Origin: Dehalococcoidia bacterium | GTDB lineage: Bacteria > Chloroflexota > Dehalococcoidia > DSTF01 > JACRBR01 | Length of the DNA stretch: 64,000 nucleotides | Assembly: GCA_040902535.1 (NCBI GenBank) | Contig: JBBDXD010000003.1 | Coordinates: 1-64,000 of the forward strand | Reading direction: 5' to 3' | In this document: positions 23,210-31,890 of the stretch, in pieces | How positions within the stretch are numbered: the stretch's first letter is position 1 | Layout of the letters: the number at the start of each line of letters is the position of its first letter | Notes under the pieces: generated by a model | Seen by the model: the letters and a program-made list of their open reading frames with translations, nothing else | The model's database searches: none | What the model was told of the DNA's origin: nothing | Translations under genes and position numbers: made by a program

Positions 23210-24646
23210 ATGATCTTTAAGGCGTGTAGCGCAGGGCTGAGGGCCGGCGGCAGGTTGGGCGGCAAAACTTCCAGGACACGTAGCATCACCGGACCGGCGG
23301 CCATCGGCGCCGCGGCGCTCGCATGCGCCATCCTGGCGGCGTCATGCGGCGGCGGCAGCGCATCCACGACGGTCGTCCAGCCGATCACCACCCCGACGGC
23401 GGCGTCCGAAGTCGCCGCCGCAGTCGCAACGCCTGAGATGCTGCCCGTCACACCCGTCAGCATCGAGTACCAGATCGTCGACCCGGCGTTCGAGGCGCTG
23501 CCCGGCGCCCGCGCGATCTACGGCGCCCACGAAGGCTCCGGCTACCGCATCGAAGTCCCCGATAACTGGAACGGCGAGGTCGTCTATTACGCCCACGGCT
23601 TCCGCGGCAATCCGCCGCAGCTTACGGTCTCGTTCCCGCCGCTGCGCGACTACCTCATCGCCAACGGATACGCCTGGGCGGCGTCCAGCTACTCGAAGAA
23701 CGGCTACGAGCCCGGCGCCGGCGCGCGCGACACCTACGCGCTCCTCGATATCTTTGCCGATCAAGTCGGCGCGCCCGAGCGCGGTTACATCTACGGCCAG
23801 TCGATGGGTGGGCACGTCGTCTCGCTCTCGCTCGAGCAGTACCCGGCCGCCTACGACGGCGCGCTCAGCGAATGCGGCGTCGTTTCCGGCCACGACGTGC
23901 TCGACTACTTCCTCAGTTGGGGCGCGCTCTCAGGCTACTTCGCCGGCGTCGACCTGCGCGGAGTGACGCAGGACGCGGAGACCTTCGGCACGACGATCAG
24001 GGGCCAGATCGCGCCGCAGCTCGGTCCCGTCGATCAGCCGACCGCCGCCGGCAGCGCCTTCGCCAACGTCATCAAGAATCTCACCGGGGGCGAGCGCCCG
24101 TTCTTCCGCGAAGGCTACGCGATGAACTACGCCTTCAACTTCGCCATCCTCGTGAACGCTGTCGCTAACGCCGGCCCCTCGAATGCCGCCGCGCAAAACG
24201 TCGATGCCGTGTACGAGATCGACGCGGGCTTCGGCGTCACGTCCGCGCAGCTCAACCGCGATATTTCGCGCATCTCCGCCAATGTCATGTACCGCGACGC
24301 CGAGCGCTGGCCGGAGTTCGCGGACCTCACCGGGCGTATCCAGTCGCCTCACCTGACGATCCACGGCACCGGCGATCTATTTGTGCCGATCAGCCTCGAA
24401 CAGCGCTATCGCGAGATCGTCGATGCAGCCGGCCGTGGCGACCTGCTCGTGCAGCGCGCGATGCGCCGCCCCGGCCACTGCGCGTTCAGCGACGAAGAGC
24501 GAATGCGCGCGTTCGTAGACCTCGTGACCTGGGTAGAAACTGGCGCTCAGCCGGCCGGCGATGACCTGGCCGGGGACCTCGCCGACGTCGGCCGCGCCTT
24601 CACGCAACCGCTGGAAGAAGGCGATCCCGGTGGCATCGCCCCGTAG
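23210..24646 (+). CDS. Secreted alpha/beta hydrolase lipoprotein
   Basis: The protein has about 478 residues. A lipoprotein signal peptide ends LAASCGGGS, followed by a Thr/Ala/Pro linker and a large hydrolase domain. VPDNWNGEVVYYAHGFRGN provides the oxyanion region, Ser198 in YGQSMGGHVVSL is the nucleophile, the Asp lies in HGTGDLFVPI, and the His in RRPGHCAFSDEE. This resembles secreted esterase or peptidase-like hydrolases (feruloyl-esterase and DUF6351-like groups). It acts outside the membrane; the substrate is unknown. The start is the ATG of MIFKACSAG; a GTG 39 bases earlier is possible. The stop abuts the stop of the next minus-strand gene with no gap. Confidence 0.8.
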   Translation: MIFKACSAGLRAGGRLGGKTSRTRSITGPAAIGAAALACAILAASCGGGSASTTVVQPITTPTAASEVAAAVATPEMLPVTPVSIEYQIVDPAFEALPGARAIYGAHEGSGYRIEVPDNWNGEVVYYAHGFRGNPPQLTVSFPPLRDYLIANGYAWAASSYSKNGYEPGAGARDTYALLDIFADQVGAPERGYIYGQSMGGHVVSLSLEQYPAAYDGALSECGVVSGHDVLDYFLSWGALSGYFAGVDLRGVTQDAETFGTTIRGQIAPQLGPVDQPTAAGSAFANVIKNLTGGERPFFREGYAMNYAFNFAILVNAVANAGPSNAAAQNVDAVYEIDAGFGVTSAQLNRDISRISANVMYRDAERWPEFADLTGRIQSPHLTIHGTGDLFVPISLEQRYREIVDAAGRGDLLVQRAMRRPGHCAFSDEERMRAFVDLVTWVETGAQPAGDDLAGDLADVGRAFTQPLEEGDPGGIAP

Positions 24647-24976
24647 CTAGGCGGCGCGCTGCGCCACTTCTTCTTCAGCCGGAGCACCGACGGCCTGCAC
24701 CGCGACGGCGACGGGCGCAAGCGAGCGGAAGAAGTTGCGCGCGCGGTCAATGTCGAGCCGCAAGATCGAAAGCGCGATGTCGAAGCGGCCCGGCGTGTAC
24801 AGCGGACTCTGCATCACCGCTGCCTGTGCCTGCTCTTCGACGCGCGCGAGCGCGAACCGCAGCCGGTACGCGTGACGCGTCGCATCCGTCGCCCTTCGGT
24901 CCGAAGGCGCGAACGATCGGTCGAACTCGAGCAGCAGGCTGCGTACTTCGGTGCGGAGTTGTGGTGCGTCGCTCAT
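24647..24976 (-). CDS. Hypothetical helical protein
   Basis: The 109-residue protein is predicted to be almost all helical (TEVRSLLLEFDRSFAPS, RHAYRLRFALARVEEQAQAA and ALSILRLDIDRARNFFRSL). It has no signal peptide and no cysteines. GGGAAGG lies about six bases before the ATG at 24976, which decides the start; the longer in-frame region upstream is not coding. I recognise no family. It is convergent with the secreted hydrolase and 136 bases away from the glycosyltransferase that shares its strand. Confidence 0.6.
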   Translation of the reverse strand: MSDAPQLRTEVRSLLLEFDRSFAPSDRRATDATRHAYRLRFALARVEEQAQAAVMQSPLYTPGRFDIALSILRLDIDRARNFFRSLAPVAVAVQAVGAPAEEEVAQRAA

Positions 24977-25112
24977 CGTGTGCCTTCCCTGCGTTGATGC
25001 TCGGCCAACTATCCTCCAACGCGGGCGAGCCGATGAGCGGGCATCCCCTGATATTGCCGCGCACAAACCCTCATCGCATCGGGGCCAGCGCCCGGATGCA
25101 CGAGGATCGCGT

Positions 25113-26198
25113 TCACGACGCGTCTGCGCGAAACTCCGTTCCGCGCGCCGTCATCTCTTCGTACAGCCGCTCCATGAGCGCCGCGTTGTCGCTCCAGCGA
25201 TAATTCGCCTCCACGAACGCTCGCCCGGCTTCGCCCATGCGCTGACGCAGCGGTGCATCGCGCGCCAATTCCTCGATCGCCCCGGCGATCGGCGCGGCGT
25301 TCGCGGGCGGCACCAGCAGCCCGGTTTGCCCGTCGACCACGACGTCCGGGATGCCGTGGATGTCCGACGCGACGATCGGAAGCTGCATCGCGCTCGCTTC
25401 CACCGCCGATACGCCGAATCCCTCCCAGGTCGAAGGCAACGCGAACACGTCGAGACGCTGCAGCACGGCGGGCACATCCTCGTGCGGCACGTCGCCGAGC
25501 AACTCGACGCGGTCGCCAAGTCGTAAGTCCTTAATCAGCCCTTCGACCTGCTTGCGGGACGGCCCCTCGCCGGCGAGCACCAGTTGGATGTCGATGCCGC
25601 GGTCGCGCAACATGCCCGTAGCGCGCAGAAGGTGCGGCAATCCTTTCTCCGGCGATAGTCGCGAAGTCGCACCGACGGTCAGCCTCGCGCGCTCCTCGCG
25701 CGGTCGCGGTGTGAAGCGCCCCAACTCCACGCCGTACGGAATGACGATGACGCCTTTGCCGCTCGGCACGTACGGCAGCGTCGCTTCCGCGAGTCGCAGT
25801 CCGGTGGCCGTGATCGCGCCGGCGCGGCTGAGCGCGCGTTGCGTGACCCACCGGTGCATCGGCGTCAGTGTGGGCGCTTCCAGGACGTCGGTGCCCCAGA
25901 CGGAAACGATCGATGGCTGCACGCCCGTCAGCCCGGCGAGGAAGCCGTAGCTCGTGAGATGGAGCGCGTGTACCAGGTCAGGCGCCAGTTCGCGCACCAA
26001 CGCCCGCACGCGCCGCGCGTGTACGACGTAGCGTGCCTTGCCGATCGCCTCCAACCCGTCGATGTGGTGTACCGTCGCACCGTCGATGTCCGCAGGGCGA
26101 AACGAGATCACGTGAGCCTCGTGGCCCAGACGCGCGAAATGCTCGACCCAGCGCCGCGTGTGAACGTACGGAGCATCGGCCAGGTAGACGATCTTCAC
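25113..26198 (-). CDS. Glycosyltransferase family 4
   Basis: This 361-residue GT-B retaining glycosyltransferase opens with MKIVYLADAPYVHTRRWVEHFARLGHEAHVISF (in pieces). The C-terminal nucleotide-sugar domain has IPYGVELGRFTP, GATSRLSPEKGLPHLLRA, LVLAGEGPSRK and the E-x7-E motif in STWEGFGVSAVEASAMQLPIV. It probably adds a sugar to a surface glycan or lipid from a nucleotide donor at the inner membrane face. The GTG at 26198 is chosen because family similarity begins exactly there. It stands alone; a link to the WbpABDEI sugar is only a guess. Confidence 0.88.
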   Translation of the reverse strand: MKIVYLADAPYVHTRRWVEHFARLGHEAHVISFRPADIDGATVHHIDGLEAIGKARYVVHARRVRALVRELAPDLVHALHLTSYGFLAGLTGVQPSIVSVWGTDVLEAPTLTPMHRWVTQRALSRAGAITATGLRLAEATLPYVPSGKGVIVIPYGVELGRFTPRPREERARLTVGATSRLSPEKGLPHLLRATGMLRDRGIDIQLVLAGEGPSRKQVEGLIKDLRLGDRVELLGDVPHEDVPAVLQRLDVFALPSTWEGFGVSAVEASAMQLPIVASDIHGIPDVVVDGQTGLLVPPANAAPIAGAIEELARDAPLRQRMGEAGRAFVEANYRWSDNAALMERLYEEMTARGTEFRADAS

Positions 26199-26311
26199 GG
26201 CGCAGCCACGACGGCGCAAGGCCGGCGTTCGTCGGCGCGGCACGTCAGGCACGAAACGGGCGCGATGTTCACCATCGCGCCCATTGTATGCCGCGACTGC
26301 CCGCGTCGAGC

Positions 26312-27898
26312 CTACTGAAGCGGGATGCCGTTGTAGGTCAGGTCCGTGTCGCCGGTAAAGACGTCGGTGTAGATGTTGCCGAGCGCCACGATCGGCCGGT
26401 CCGACTCGAGGATCGCCGTGCCAGCGAAGCCATTCGGCAAGAAGCGCTCGTTGAACTGGAAGACCGTGAACTCGCGGAACGCCGACACGGTATACGACTG
26501 CTCGCCCCCCGGCAGGTCGAGCCCGAAGTACCGGATCCGCACGTTCGCCGAGCCGCCGTCGGCGACCAGCACGCGGAACCAGGAGTTCCAGCCCGCCCTT
26601 CCCTGGAACGGGCCGTAGTTCTTGTTCAGCACGGGCAGCAGCACCCGCGTCGCGCCGTCCTGCGGCGTGAAGCCGCGGTAGTTCGTGAACGTCTCGCCGA
26701 AACGCGTGCCGCGGTTGACGATCACCCCGAGCGGCTGCGTGGACGTGATCCGCGCCGTGCCGACGAAGTTCGCCGGCAGACGGTCGCCCGACGCCAGGCA
26801 GTTCGCGAAGTCGTCGCGGTCCTGGAAGCAGAGACGCGCGCCGTTCACCGTCAGGGTGTTCTGCTTCGCCACGAACGCGTTGCCGTTGTTGAGGTCAAAG
26901 CCCTCGATCCGGATCGTCACCTGCGCCGGCTTCTTCGGATCTTTGTTGACGATCTGGAAGCGCGTGCTATAGCCGTTGAACGCGCCGACTTCGCGGTCGA
27001 CGAGCGGCAGCAGCACCGTCGTGCTCATCTCGCTCTCATCGAGCGCGCGATACGACGCGAAGAGGCTGAAGATCGTGTTCCAGGCGTCGGCGGTGGCGGT
27101 CAGCAGTTGGTCCGCCGGCTCATCGCCCGCCGCGTTCTTGTGCGTATCGATGCGCACCGACCCGGTGAACTTCGCCGGCACTCCGAACGTGTCCGGATCG
27201 CGGAACAACGTGGCGCGGGGCGGCACCGGACGGCCGCCGTTCGGGCACCCGGCCTGTTTGGCGCCGTTCGTGCCGGGCATGTAGGGGTCCCACGCGATCT
27301 CGCCATCCGTGTAGTTGCTGAGATAGGTGATCGTCGCGCACGCCGTCACGTCATCGCTCAAGTTTTGCAGCGCGAATCGTCCCATCGAATCCTGCTGCGC
27401 GCCGTCGCGGTTCGCGATCAGCGGCAGGTACATGCGGCTCGCCCCCACCGCCGTGGTCGTCGTGTTGCCATCGATCATGAACGCGCCGCCGCGCCGGATG
27501 TCCTTCGCCTGCAGCGCGACGATCGCCTGGTCGCTCTCGACGATCGCCGAACCCTTGTAGCCGATCGGCAGGCTGGGGTTGCCCTCCTGGAAGAAGGTCC
27601 AGCCCTGCCCCGGACCAAGGTCCGGGTACTGGTCCGTTGCGATGTTCGCGCCAGCCTCGTTGTAGTAGCGGACGGTCACAGACGCAGGCACGCTGGCGAT
27701 GTTCTGGACGCGGATCCATGAGTTCTCTTTGCCGAAGGTGAACGCCATCGGTGGCGCCGCCTGCGCGCCGCGCCCGTCATCGGTGAACGGCGTGATGCCG
27801 CTGCCTGCGAGCGTACATAACGAAAGGACTGCCGCCGCCAGGAACAGTGTCCGCGCGCGCAGCAGTCCTCGACGGACTCGTCGTGGGAATCTTCGCAT
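26312..27898 (-). CDS. Secreted surface protein with repeated modules
   Basis: The 528-residue protein has a positively charged N-terminus and signal peptide (RRFPRRVRRGLLRARTLF, hydrophobic to about 40). It then carries about three similar modules of roughly 150 residues. Each opens with a phrase such as RMYLPLIANRDG, TTVLLPLVDREVGAFNG or TRVLLPVLNKNYGPFQG. Each continues with a beta-rich phrase (SWIRVQNI, TRFQIVNKD, SWFRVLVAD) and a later phrase such as GYKGSAIVESDQAIVAL, KFTGSVRID or GFAGTAILESDRPIVAL. Such modules are found in extracellular proteins of Chloroflexota; their function is unknown. GGAAGGA sits about nine bases upstream of the ATG. Confidence 0.7.
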   Translation of the reverse strand: MRRFPRRVRRGLLRARTLFLAAAVLSLCTLAGSGITPFTDDGRGAQAAPPMAFTFGKENSWIRVQNIASVPASVTVRYYNEAGANIATDQYPDLGPGQGWTFFQEGNPSLPIGYKGSAIVESDQAIVALQAKDIRRGGAFMIDGNTTTTAVGASRMYLPLIANRDGAQQDSMGRFALQNLSDDVTACATITYLSNYTDGEIAWDPYMPGTNGAKQAGCPNGGRPVPPRATLFRDPDTFGVPAKFTGSVRIDTHKNAAGDEPADQLLTATADAWNTIFSLFASYRALDESEMSTTVLLPLVDREVGAFNGYSTRFQIVNKDPKKPAQVTIRIEGFDLNNGNAFVAKQNTLTVNGARLCFQDRDDFANCLASGDRLPANFVGTARITSTQPLGVIVNRGTRFGETFTNYRGFTPQDGATRVLLPVLNKNYGPFQGRAGWNSWFRVLVADGGSANVRIRYFGLDLPGGEQSYTVSAFREFTVFQFNERFLPNGFAGTAILESDRPIVALGNIYTDVFTGDTDLTYNGIPLQ

Positions 27899-28058
27899 CA
27901 ACCCGGATCCTTCCGCCCCGCCCCAAGCGGCTATTCTACGGGGCGTCGATCTTGCGGGTCAACGTTCCGATGCTAAGCGCAAGCATCCGCATGCGCAGTG
28001 TCACGAAGGCGCGGCACAGCGACTCTACGCGGGTTAAAGTCAGACAGGTGGTCGCGAA

Positions 28059-28466
28059 CTAGTACCGGCGACCGCCGCCGCCGCCGCCGCCACGGCCCGG
28101 ATCTGGCGCCCGCGTGCTGAAGCAGTCGCGGCAATACACCGGCCGGTCGCCTCGCGGCTGGAACGGCACTTCCGTCTCGCGGCCGCACTGCGCGCACGTC
28201 GCCGGATACATTTGCCGCGGGCCGGGCGAATAACCGCCGCCCCCGCCGCCCCCTGCGCGGTATCCGCCGCCACCGCCGCCGCCGCCGAAACTGCCGGAGC
28301 GCGCGCCGCCACCGTCGTTGCGCTGCGCTTTGCGCTGACGACGGCAATCGGGGCAGCGCTTCGGCTCATTCGTGAAGCCCCGGCTGGCGTAGTACTCCTG
28401 CTCTTCCCCTGTGAACGCGAACTCCGCTCCACAATCCTGACAAGCAATGGTCTTGTCTTGCGTCAC
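28059..28466 (-). CDS. Zinc-ribbon protein with glycine-rich linker
   Basis: The 135-residue protein has two four-cysteine modules: CQDCGAEFAF with RCPDC (about 9-40), and CAQCGRETEVPF with YCRDCF (about 92-118). A Gly/Tyr/Arg/Ser-rich linker separates them and a Gly-Arg tail follows. This is the small CxxC-x17-CxxC family common in Chloroflexota and Patescibacteria, thought to bind zinc and possibly nucleic acid. A GTG start with AGGAGG five bases upstream is clear. It is a single gene with a spacer of about 150 bases behind it. Confidence 0.8.
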   Translation of the reverse strand: MTQDKTIACQDCGAEFAFTGEEQEYYASRGFTNEPKRCPDCRRQRKAQRNDGGGARSGSFGGGGGGGGYRAGGGGGGGYSPGPRQMYPATCAQCGRETEVPFQPRGDRPVYCRDCFSTRAPDPGRGGGGGGGRRY

Positions 28467-28624
28467 GACGACCTCCTGGGTAATGCGTTTCCTGTGTCGT
28501 CGGAGCGGGCGAATCTGGATGGGTTCGCGGCGGACGTGGACGGGAAACTTTACTAAATAGGTGCGGCTACAGTATCAGAGCCGTCAACCCCCCTGCAACC
28601 GCTTCTCCATGCGAGTCAACTCCC

Positions 28625-29572
28625 TCAGGCGAAGGTGGCCACCACCTCGTCGTTAATCCGCTGGTAGACTTCGCGCTTCCAGGGGCCCTGGCTGGCCATG
28701 ATCATCTGCGTCACGCCCGCCTCCGCGTACCGCTCGACGACCTCCCGCACGTGGGCCGCTGAGCCGATCGGAAGCTGTTCCTTCGCCTCCTCCGGCTTCA
28801 GCCCCAGGCCGGCGCCGAACATCGCCGCCACCCGGTCGATCAGCCCCGTGTTCTCCGAAACGACCATCGTCCCGAAGACGGTCTTCTCGATCTCGGCGGG
28901 GTTGCGGCCCACGTCCCGGCAGTGGCGCTCGAGCACGGCGATCTTCTCCTTCACGATCGAAGGCGTGCCCGACACGTTCATCACGTCGCCGTACTTCGCG
29001 AGCGTGCGCAGCGTCCGCTTCTCGCCGCCGCCCCCGATCATGATCGGCGGGTGCGGCTTCTGCACGCTCTTCGGCAGGAACACCGCGTCCTTCAGCCGAT
29101 AGTACTTGCCTTCAAAGTTCACGGGCGCTTCGGAGTCAAACAGCGTCTTGATGAGCAGCGTCGCCTCTTCCAGGCGGTCCTGGCGTTCCTTCACGCCCGG
29201 AAACGGGATCCCGTACATCTGGTGCTCGCCGGCGTGCCAGGCCGCCCCCAGCCCGAACTCCAGCCGTCCCTTGCTGAGATGGTCGATCGTGACGGCCATC
29301 TTCGCGAGCACTGCAGGCTCCCGGTACGTCACGCCCGTGACCAGGCAGCCGACGCGCACGCGCTCCGTCACCGCAGCGAGCGCCGCCAGCGCCGACCAGC
29401 CCTCGAAGCAGTTGGCGTTTGGGTCCTGCCCCGCGCCCGGCGGGACGAAGTGGTCGAAGGTCCACACGCTATCGAAGCGCGTCTCGCGGTCGAGGAACCG
29501 CCACATATCCTCGATCTCCCGCCATTCGACGTTGTTCAGGCTTGTCTGTATGCCGAACTTCATCTTCGCCAT
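28625..29572 (-). CDS. LLM class F420-dependent oxidoreductase
   Basis: The 315-residue TIM-barrel protein is of the luciferase-like monooxygenase superfamily: MKFGIQTSLNNVEW, FDSVWTFDHFVPPG, VTERVRVGCLVTGVTYREPA, GRLEFGLGAAWHAGEHQMYG and PIMIGGGGEKRTLRTLAKYGD. The subgroup is normally F420-dependent and catalyses hydride transfer to unknown substrates. GGAGG seven bases upstream supports ATG 29572 over GTG 29575. The adjacent minus-strand SDR (63 bases upstream) may be co-transcribed, although that gene looks leaderless with its own promoter. Confidence 0.9.
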   Translation of the reverse strand: MAKMKFGIQTSLNNVEWREIEDMWRFLDRETRFDSVWTFDHFVPPGAGQDPNANCFEGWSALAALAAVTERVRVGCLVTGVTYREPAVLAKMAVTIDHLSKGRLEFGLGAAWHAGEHQMYGIPFPGVKERQDRLEEATLLIKTLFDSEAPVNFEGKYYRLKDAVFLPKSVQKPHPPIMIGGGGEKRTLRTLAKYGDVMNVSGTPSIVKEKIAVLERHCRDVGRNPAEIEKTVFGTMVVSENTGLIDRVAAMFGAGLGLKPEEAKEQLPIGSAAHVREVVERYAEAGVTQMIMASQGPWKREVYQRINDEVVATFA

Positions 29573-29635
29573 CACATCACCTCCGCCGCGCTGATCTCGT
29601 GGCGATGACTGTACGGCGCGCCCGGACTACGCGCA

Positions 29636-30385
29636 CTAGATGGCGGTCGCCCCCGGCACGGGCACGACAGCGCCCGTGACGCGCTCAGCGCCGTCCGAGC
29701 AGAAGTACGCGACGACGTCCGCGATGTGCTGCGGGTGGTTGCCGGCGCCGCCGACGTCCTCGCCCCGCAGCGCCGCGAGCGCCTCGTCGAGCGTGATCCG
29801 GCGCGTCGGCCCCGGCGCGACCGCGTTGATCGTGATGCCGTATGGCCGTTCGAGCGGCGCCAGCGTGCGCGTCAGCCAGTGGCGCGCCGCCTTCCCGAGC
29901 GGATAGTCGATCGGCGCCTCCGGCGGCCCGAAGCGCCACGCCTCCGCCATGTGCCCGCCGATCGACACGATGCGGCCCCACCGGCGTTCGCGCATCCCGG
30001 GCAGCACCGTCCGCAAGATGTAGAACACGCTCTCGATCTCCTCACCCAGCACTTCGCGCAGATGCGCGGGCTCGATCTGCGTCACGTCCTGCGGCGTCCA
30101 CGGGCCGCCCGCGCTATTCACGACGATGTCGACGTGACCGAAGCGCTCGATACCGGCGGCGACCATCGCATCCACCTGCGACGGATTGGCGACATCACCG
30201 GCGTACGGCAAGACGCGGCGCCCCATCTGCTCGATGGCCCGCGCGGTGTTCTCCGCCTGCTCGTGCTTGCGATGATGGTTCAGCACGATGTCCGCGCCAT
30301 CGCGCGCCAGCGTCAGCGCGATGCTGCGGCCCATGCCCTGCCCGCCGGCGCCGGTGACCAGCGCCACCCGTCCTTCTAGGCTCAT
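29636..30385 (-). CDS. Short-chain dehydrogenase/reductase
   Basis: This 249-residue NAD(P)-dependent SDR has ALVTGAGGQGMGRSIA near residue 8, NSAGG, the catalytic Ser in GRIVSIGGHMAEA, and a substitution region after it. The canonical YxxxK is present only loosely as DYPLGKAARHWLTRTLA, where the aligned residues read Y-P-L-G-K. It therefore probably keeps Tyr-Lys catalysis. ITINAVAPGPTRRI and the C-terminal VTGAVVPVPGA are typical of FabG-like members. TACACT lies six bases before the ATG, so expression is probably leaderless. The substrate is unknown. Confidence 0.88.
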   Translation of the reverse strand: MSLEGRVALVTGAGGQGMGRSIALTLARDGADIVLNHHRKHEQAENTARAIEQMGRRVLPYAGDVANPSQVDAMVAAGIERFGHVDIVVNSAGGPWTPQDVTQIEPAHLREVLGEEIESVFYILRTVLPGMRERRWGRIVSIGGHMAEAWRFGPPEAPIDYPLGKAARHWLTRTLAPLERPYGITINAVAPGPTRRITLDEALAALRGEDVGGAGNHPQHIADVVAYFCSDGAERVTGAVVPVPGATAI

Positions 30386-30391
30386 GCCGGG

Positions 30392-30397
30392 AGTGTA
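30392..30397 (-). promoter_or_regulatory. -10 element (TACACT) of a leaderless gene
   Basis: TACACT on the minus strand, six bases before the SDR ATG. No ribosome-binding site is present. Confidence 0.45.
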
Positions 30398-30520
30398 CGC
30401 GCTGCATCGCCGGGGAGCCGTTGTTGGAAGTCAAACGCGTCGACGCCCATCTTGCTGTCGAATTAGCGCCGTGGTTCGCCATCGATCCGCCCGTTACCCT
30501 GCGGGGCGGAGGCGAGCGAC

Positions 30521-31291
30521 ATGCCAGACGACCACCGCTTCGACGGAAAAGTCGCGCTGATCACCGGCGGCACGCGCGGCATCGGCAAGGCGATCGCGCT
30601 CAAGCTGGCAGGCGAAGGCGCGGCCGTGGCGATCGCCTACTCGCGCAGCCGCGAGCATGCCGCCGCAACCGTCTCCGAACTGCGCGGTCTCCGAATCGAC
30701 GCCGAGGCGTACCAGTGCGACGTCGGCGACCGCGAAGCCGTCTTCGCGTTGGTGCGGGATGTCGCCGCCCGCTTCGGCAGGATCGACGTGCTGGTGAACA
30801 GCGCCGCCCGCGGCCTCGAGCGCCCGCGCCCTGCCATCGATTCGCTGCCCAAGCACCTGCACCACACGATGGACGTCAACGTGTTCGGGCCGTGGTTCGC
30901 CGCCCAGGCCGCCGTCAAGCACATGCACGAAGGCTCGTCGATCGTCAACCTGCTGAGCCCCGGCTCCGAGCGCTACCTGCCGAAGTACGCGCCCGTCGGC
31001 GTCACGAAGGGCGCCCTGCAGGCGCTGACGATCTACCTCGCCGTAGAACTGGCGCCGCGCGGTATCCGCGTCAACGCCGTATCCGCGGGGCTCGTCGAAG
31101 GCACCGACGGCGTGCGCATGATGGACAGCGACCTCATCGGCGGCTACGAGGCAAAGGTGCCCGCCGGCCGTCACGTGCGCCCCGAAGACGTCGCCGACGC
31201 CGTTGCCTTCCTCGCATCACCCGCCGCATCGATGATCGTCGGCCAAACGATCCTCGTCGATGGCGGTTACTCGCTGCTCGGCCTCGTGTAA
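30521..31291 (+). CDS. Short-chain dehydrogenase/reductase (FabG/FabL-like)
   Basis: The 256-residue SDR has a cofactor site VALITGGTRGIGKAIALKLAG, DVLVNSAARG, and the active-site Ser and Tyr-Lys in SIVNLLSPGSERYLPKYAPVGVTKGALQAL, where the usual YxxxK reads Y-A-P-V-G-V-T-K with altered spacing. The C-terminal part has RGIRVNAVSAGLVEGTDG and GQTILVDGGYSLLG. The altered spacing between Tyr and Lys resembles FabL-type enoyl-ACP reductases, so it may be an enoyl reductase rather than a ketoreductase. GGAGG upstream of the ATG supports the start. Confidence 0.87.
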   Translation: MPDDHRFDGKVALITGGTRGIGKAIALKLAGEGAAVAIAYSRSREHAAATVSELRGLRIDAEAYQCDVGDREAVFALVRDVAARFGRIDVLVNSAARGLERPRPAIDSLPKHLHHTMDVNVFGPWFAAQAAVKHMHEGSSIVNLLSPGSERYLPKYAPVGVTKGALQALTIYLAVELAPRGIRVNAVSAGLVEGTDGVRMMDSDLIGGYEAKVPAGRHVRPEDVADAVAFLASPAASMIVGQTILVDGGYSLLGLV

Positions 31292-31320
31292 TCGCGCCGG
31301 CATTCGTCACTCAGCGCGCC

Positions 31321-31403
31321 AACACCCGTCATTCAGAGCGAAGCGAAGAATCTCCAACACGACAAACTCCCTCCGCACACAACATCGCTGAGCCCCGTCA
31401 TTC
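31321..31403 (+). repeat. Long direct repeat, copy 1
   Basis: About 83 bases nearly identical to 31608-31690, an offset of 287 bases. It contains one full hairpin repeat and the start of the next. Confidence 0.75.
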
Positions 31404-31763
31404 TGAGCGAAGCGAAGAATCCCATCATGCAACGCACCGAACCCGTCCTTCAGCGCGCCGGCACCCGTCATTCTGAGCGAAGCGAAGAATCTCCCCGCTG
31501 CACCATCGACGAATGAAGCGATCACGTCTGGGCGCCCGACACCCGTCATGCTGAGCGAAGCGAAGAATCCCGTCATGCAACGCACCGAACCCGTCCTTCA
31601 GCGCCCCAACACCCGTCATTCAGAGCGAAGCGAAGAATCTCCAACACGACAAACTCCCTCCGCACACAACATCGCTGAGCCCCGTCATTCAGAGCGAAGC
31701 GACAAACTCCCTCCGCACACACGATCACTGAGACCCCGTCATTCAGAGCGACGCGGAGAATCC
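31328..31763. repeat. Cluster of seven hairpin repeats with a GCGAAGC core
   Basis: Seven copies of a roughly 26-base element begin near 31328, 31397, 31467, 31544, 31614, 31683 and 31738. Each starts GTCATTC or GTCATGC and ends GAATC. The canonical form has arms ATTCT and AGAAT, a tandem GA/GA internal mismatch and a GC-GAA-GC tip. Spacing is irregular (about 55-77 bases) and the spacers are partly duplicated. Related copies are at 54560, 3068, 9514 and 38530-38800. It is not a CRISPR array, because the spacers repeat and the units vary. Confidence 0.75.
31608..31690 (+). repeat. Long direct repeat, copy 2
   Basis: Second copy of the 83-base unit at 31321-31403, within the hairpin-repeat cluster. 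Confidence 0.75.
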
Positions 31764-31803
31764 CGTCGCGCACCCGCACTCATGCCAACGTGCCGCACGC
31801 AAC

Positions 31804-31824
31804 TGCGCGGGCTGAAAGCCCGCG
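31804..31824. repeat. GCGGGC-TGAAA-GCCCGC repeat
   Basis: Eight-base arms GCGCGGGC and GCCCGCGC flank TGAAA, the inverse orientation of the family seen in wbpB and at 53231 and 61670. Confidence 0.65.
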
Positions 31825-31890
31825 CTCGATCAACAAAAACCTCTGCGCCTCTGCGCCTCTGCGCCTCTGCGCCTCGGCGGTGAACCGGCC

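Noticed and set aside
31328-31763. Possible CRISPR array
   Set aside because: The repeats vary in sequence and spacing, the spacers are themselves duplicated, and no cas gene is near.
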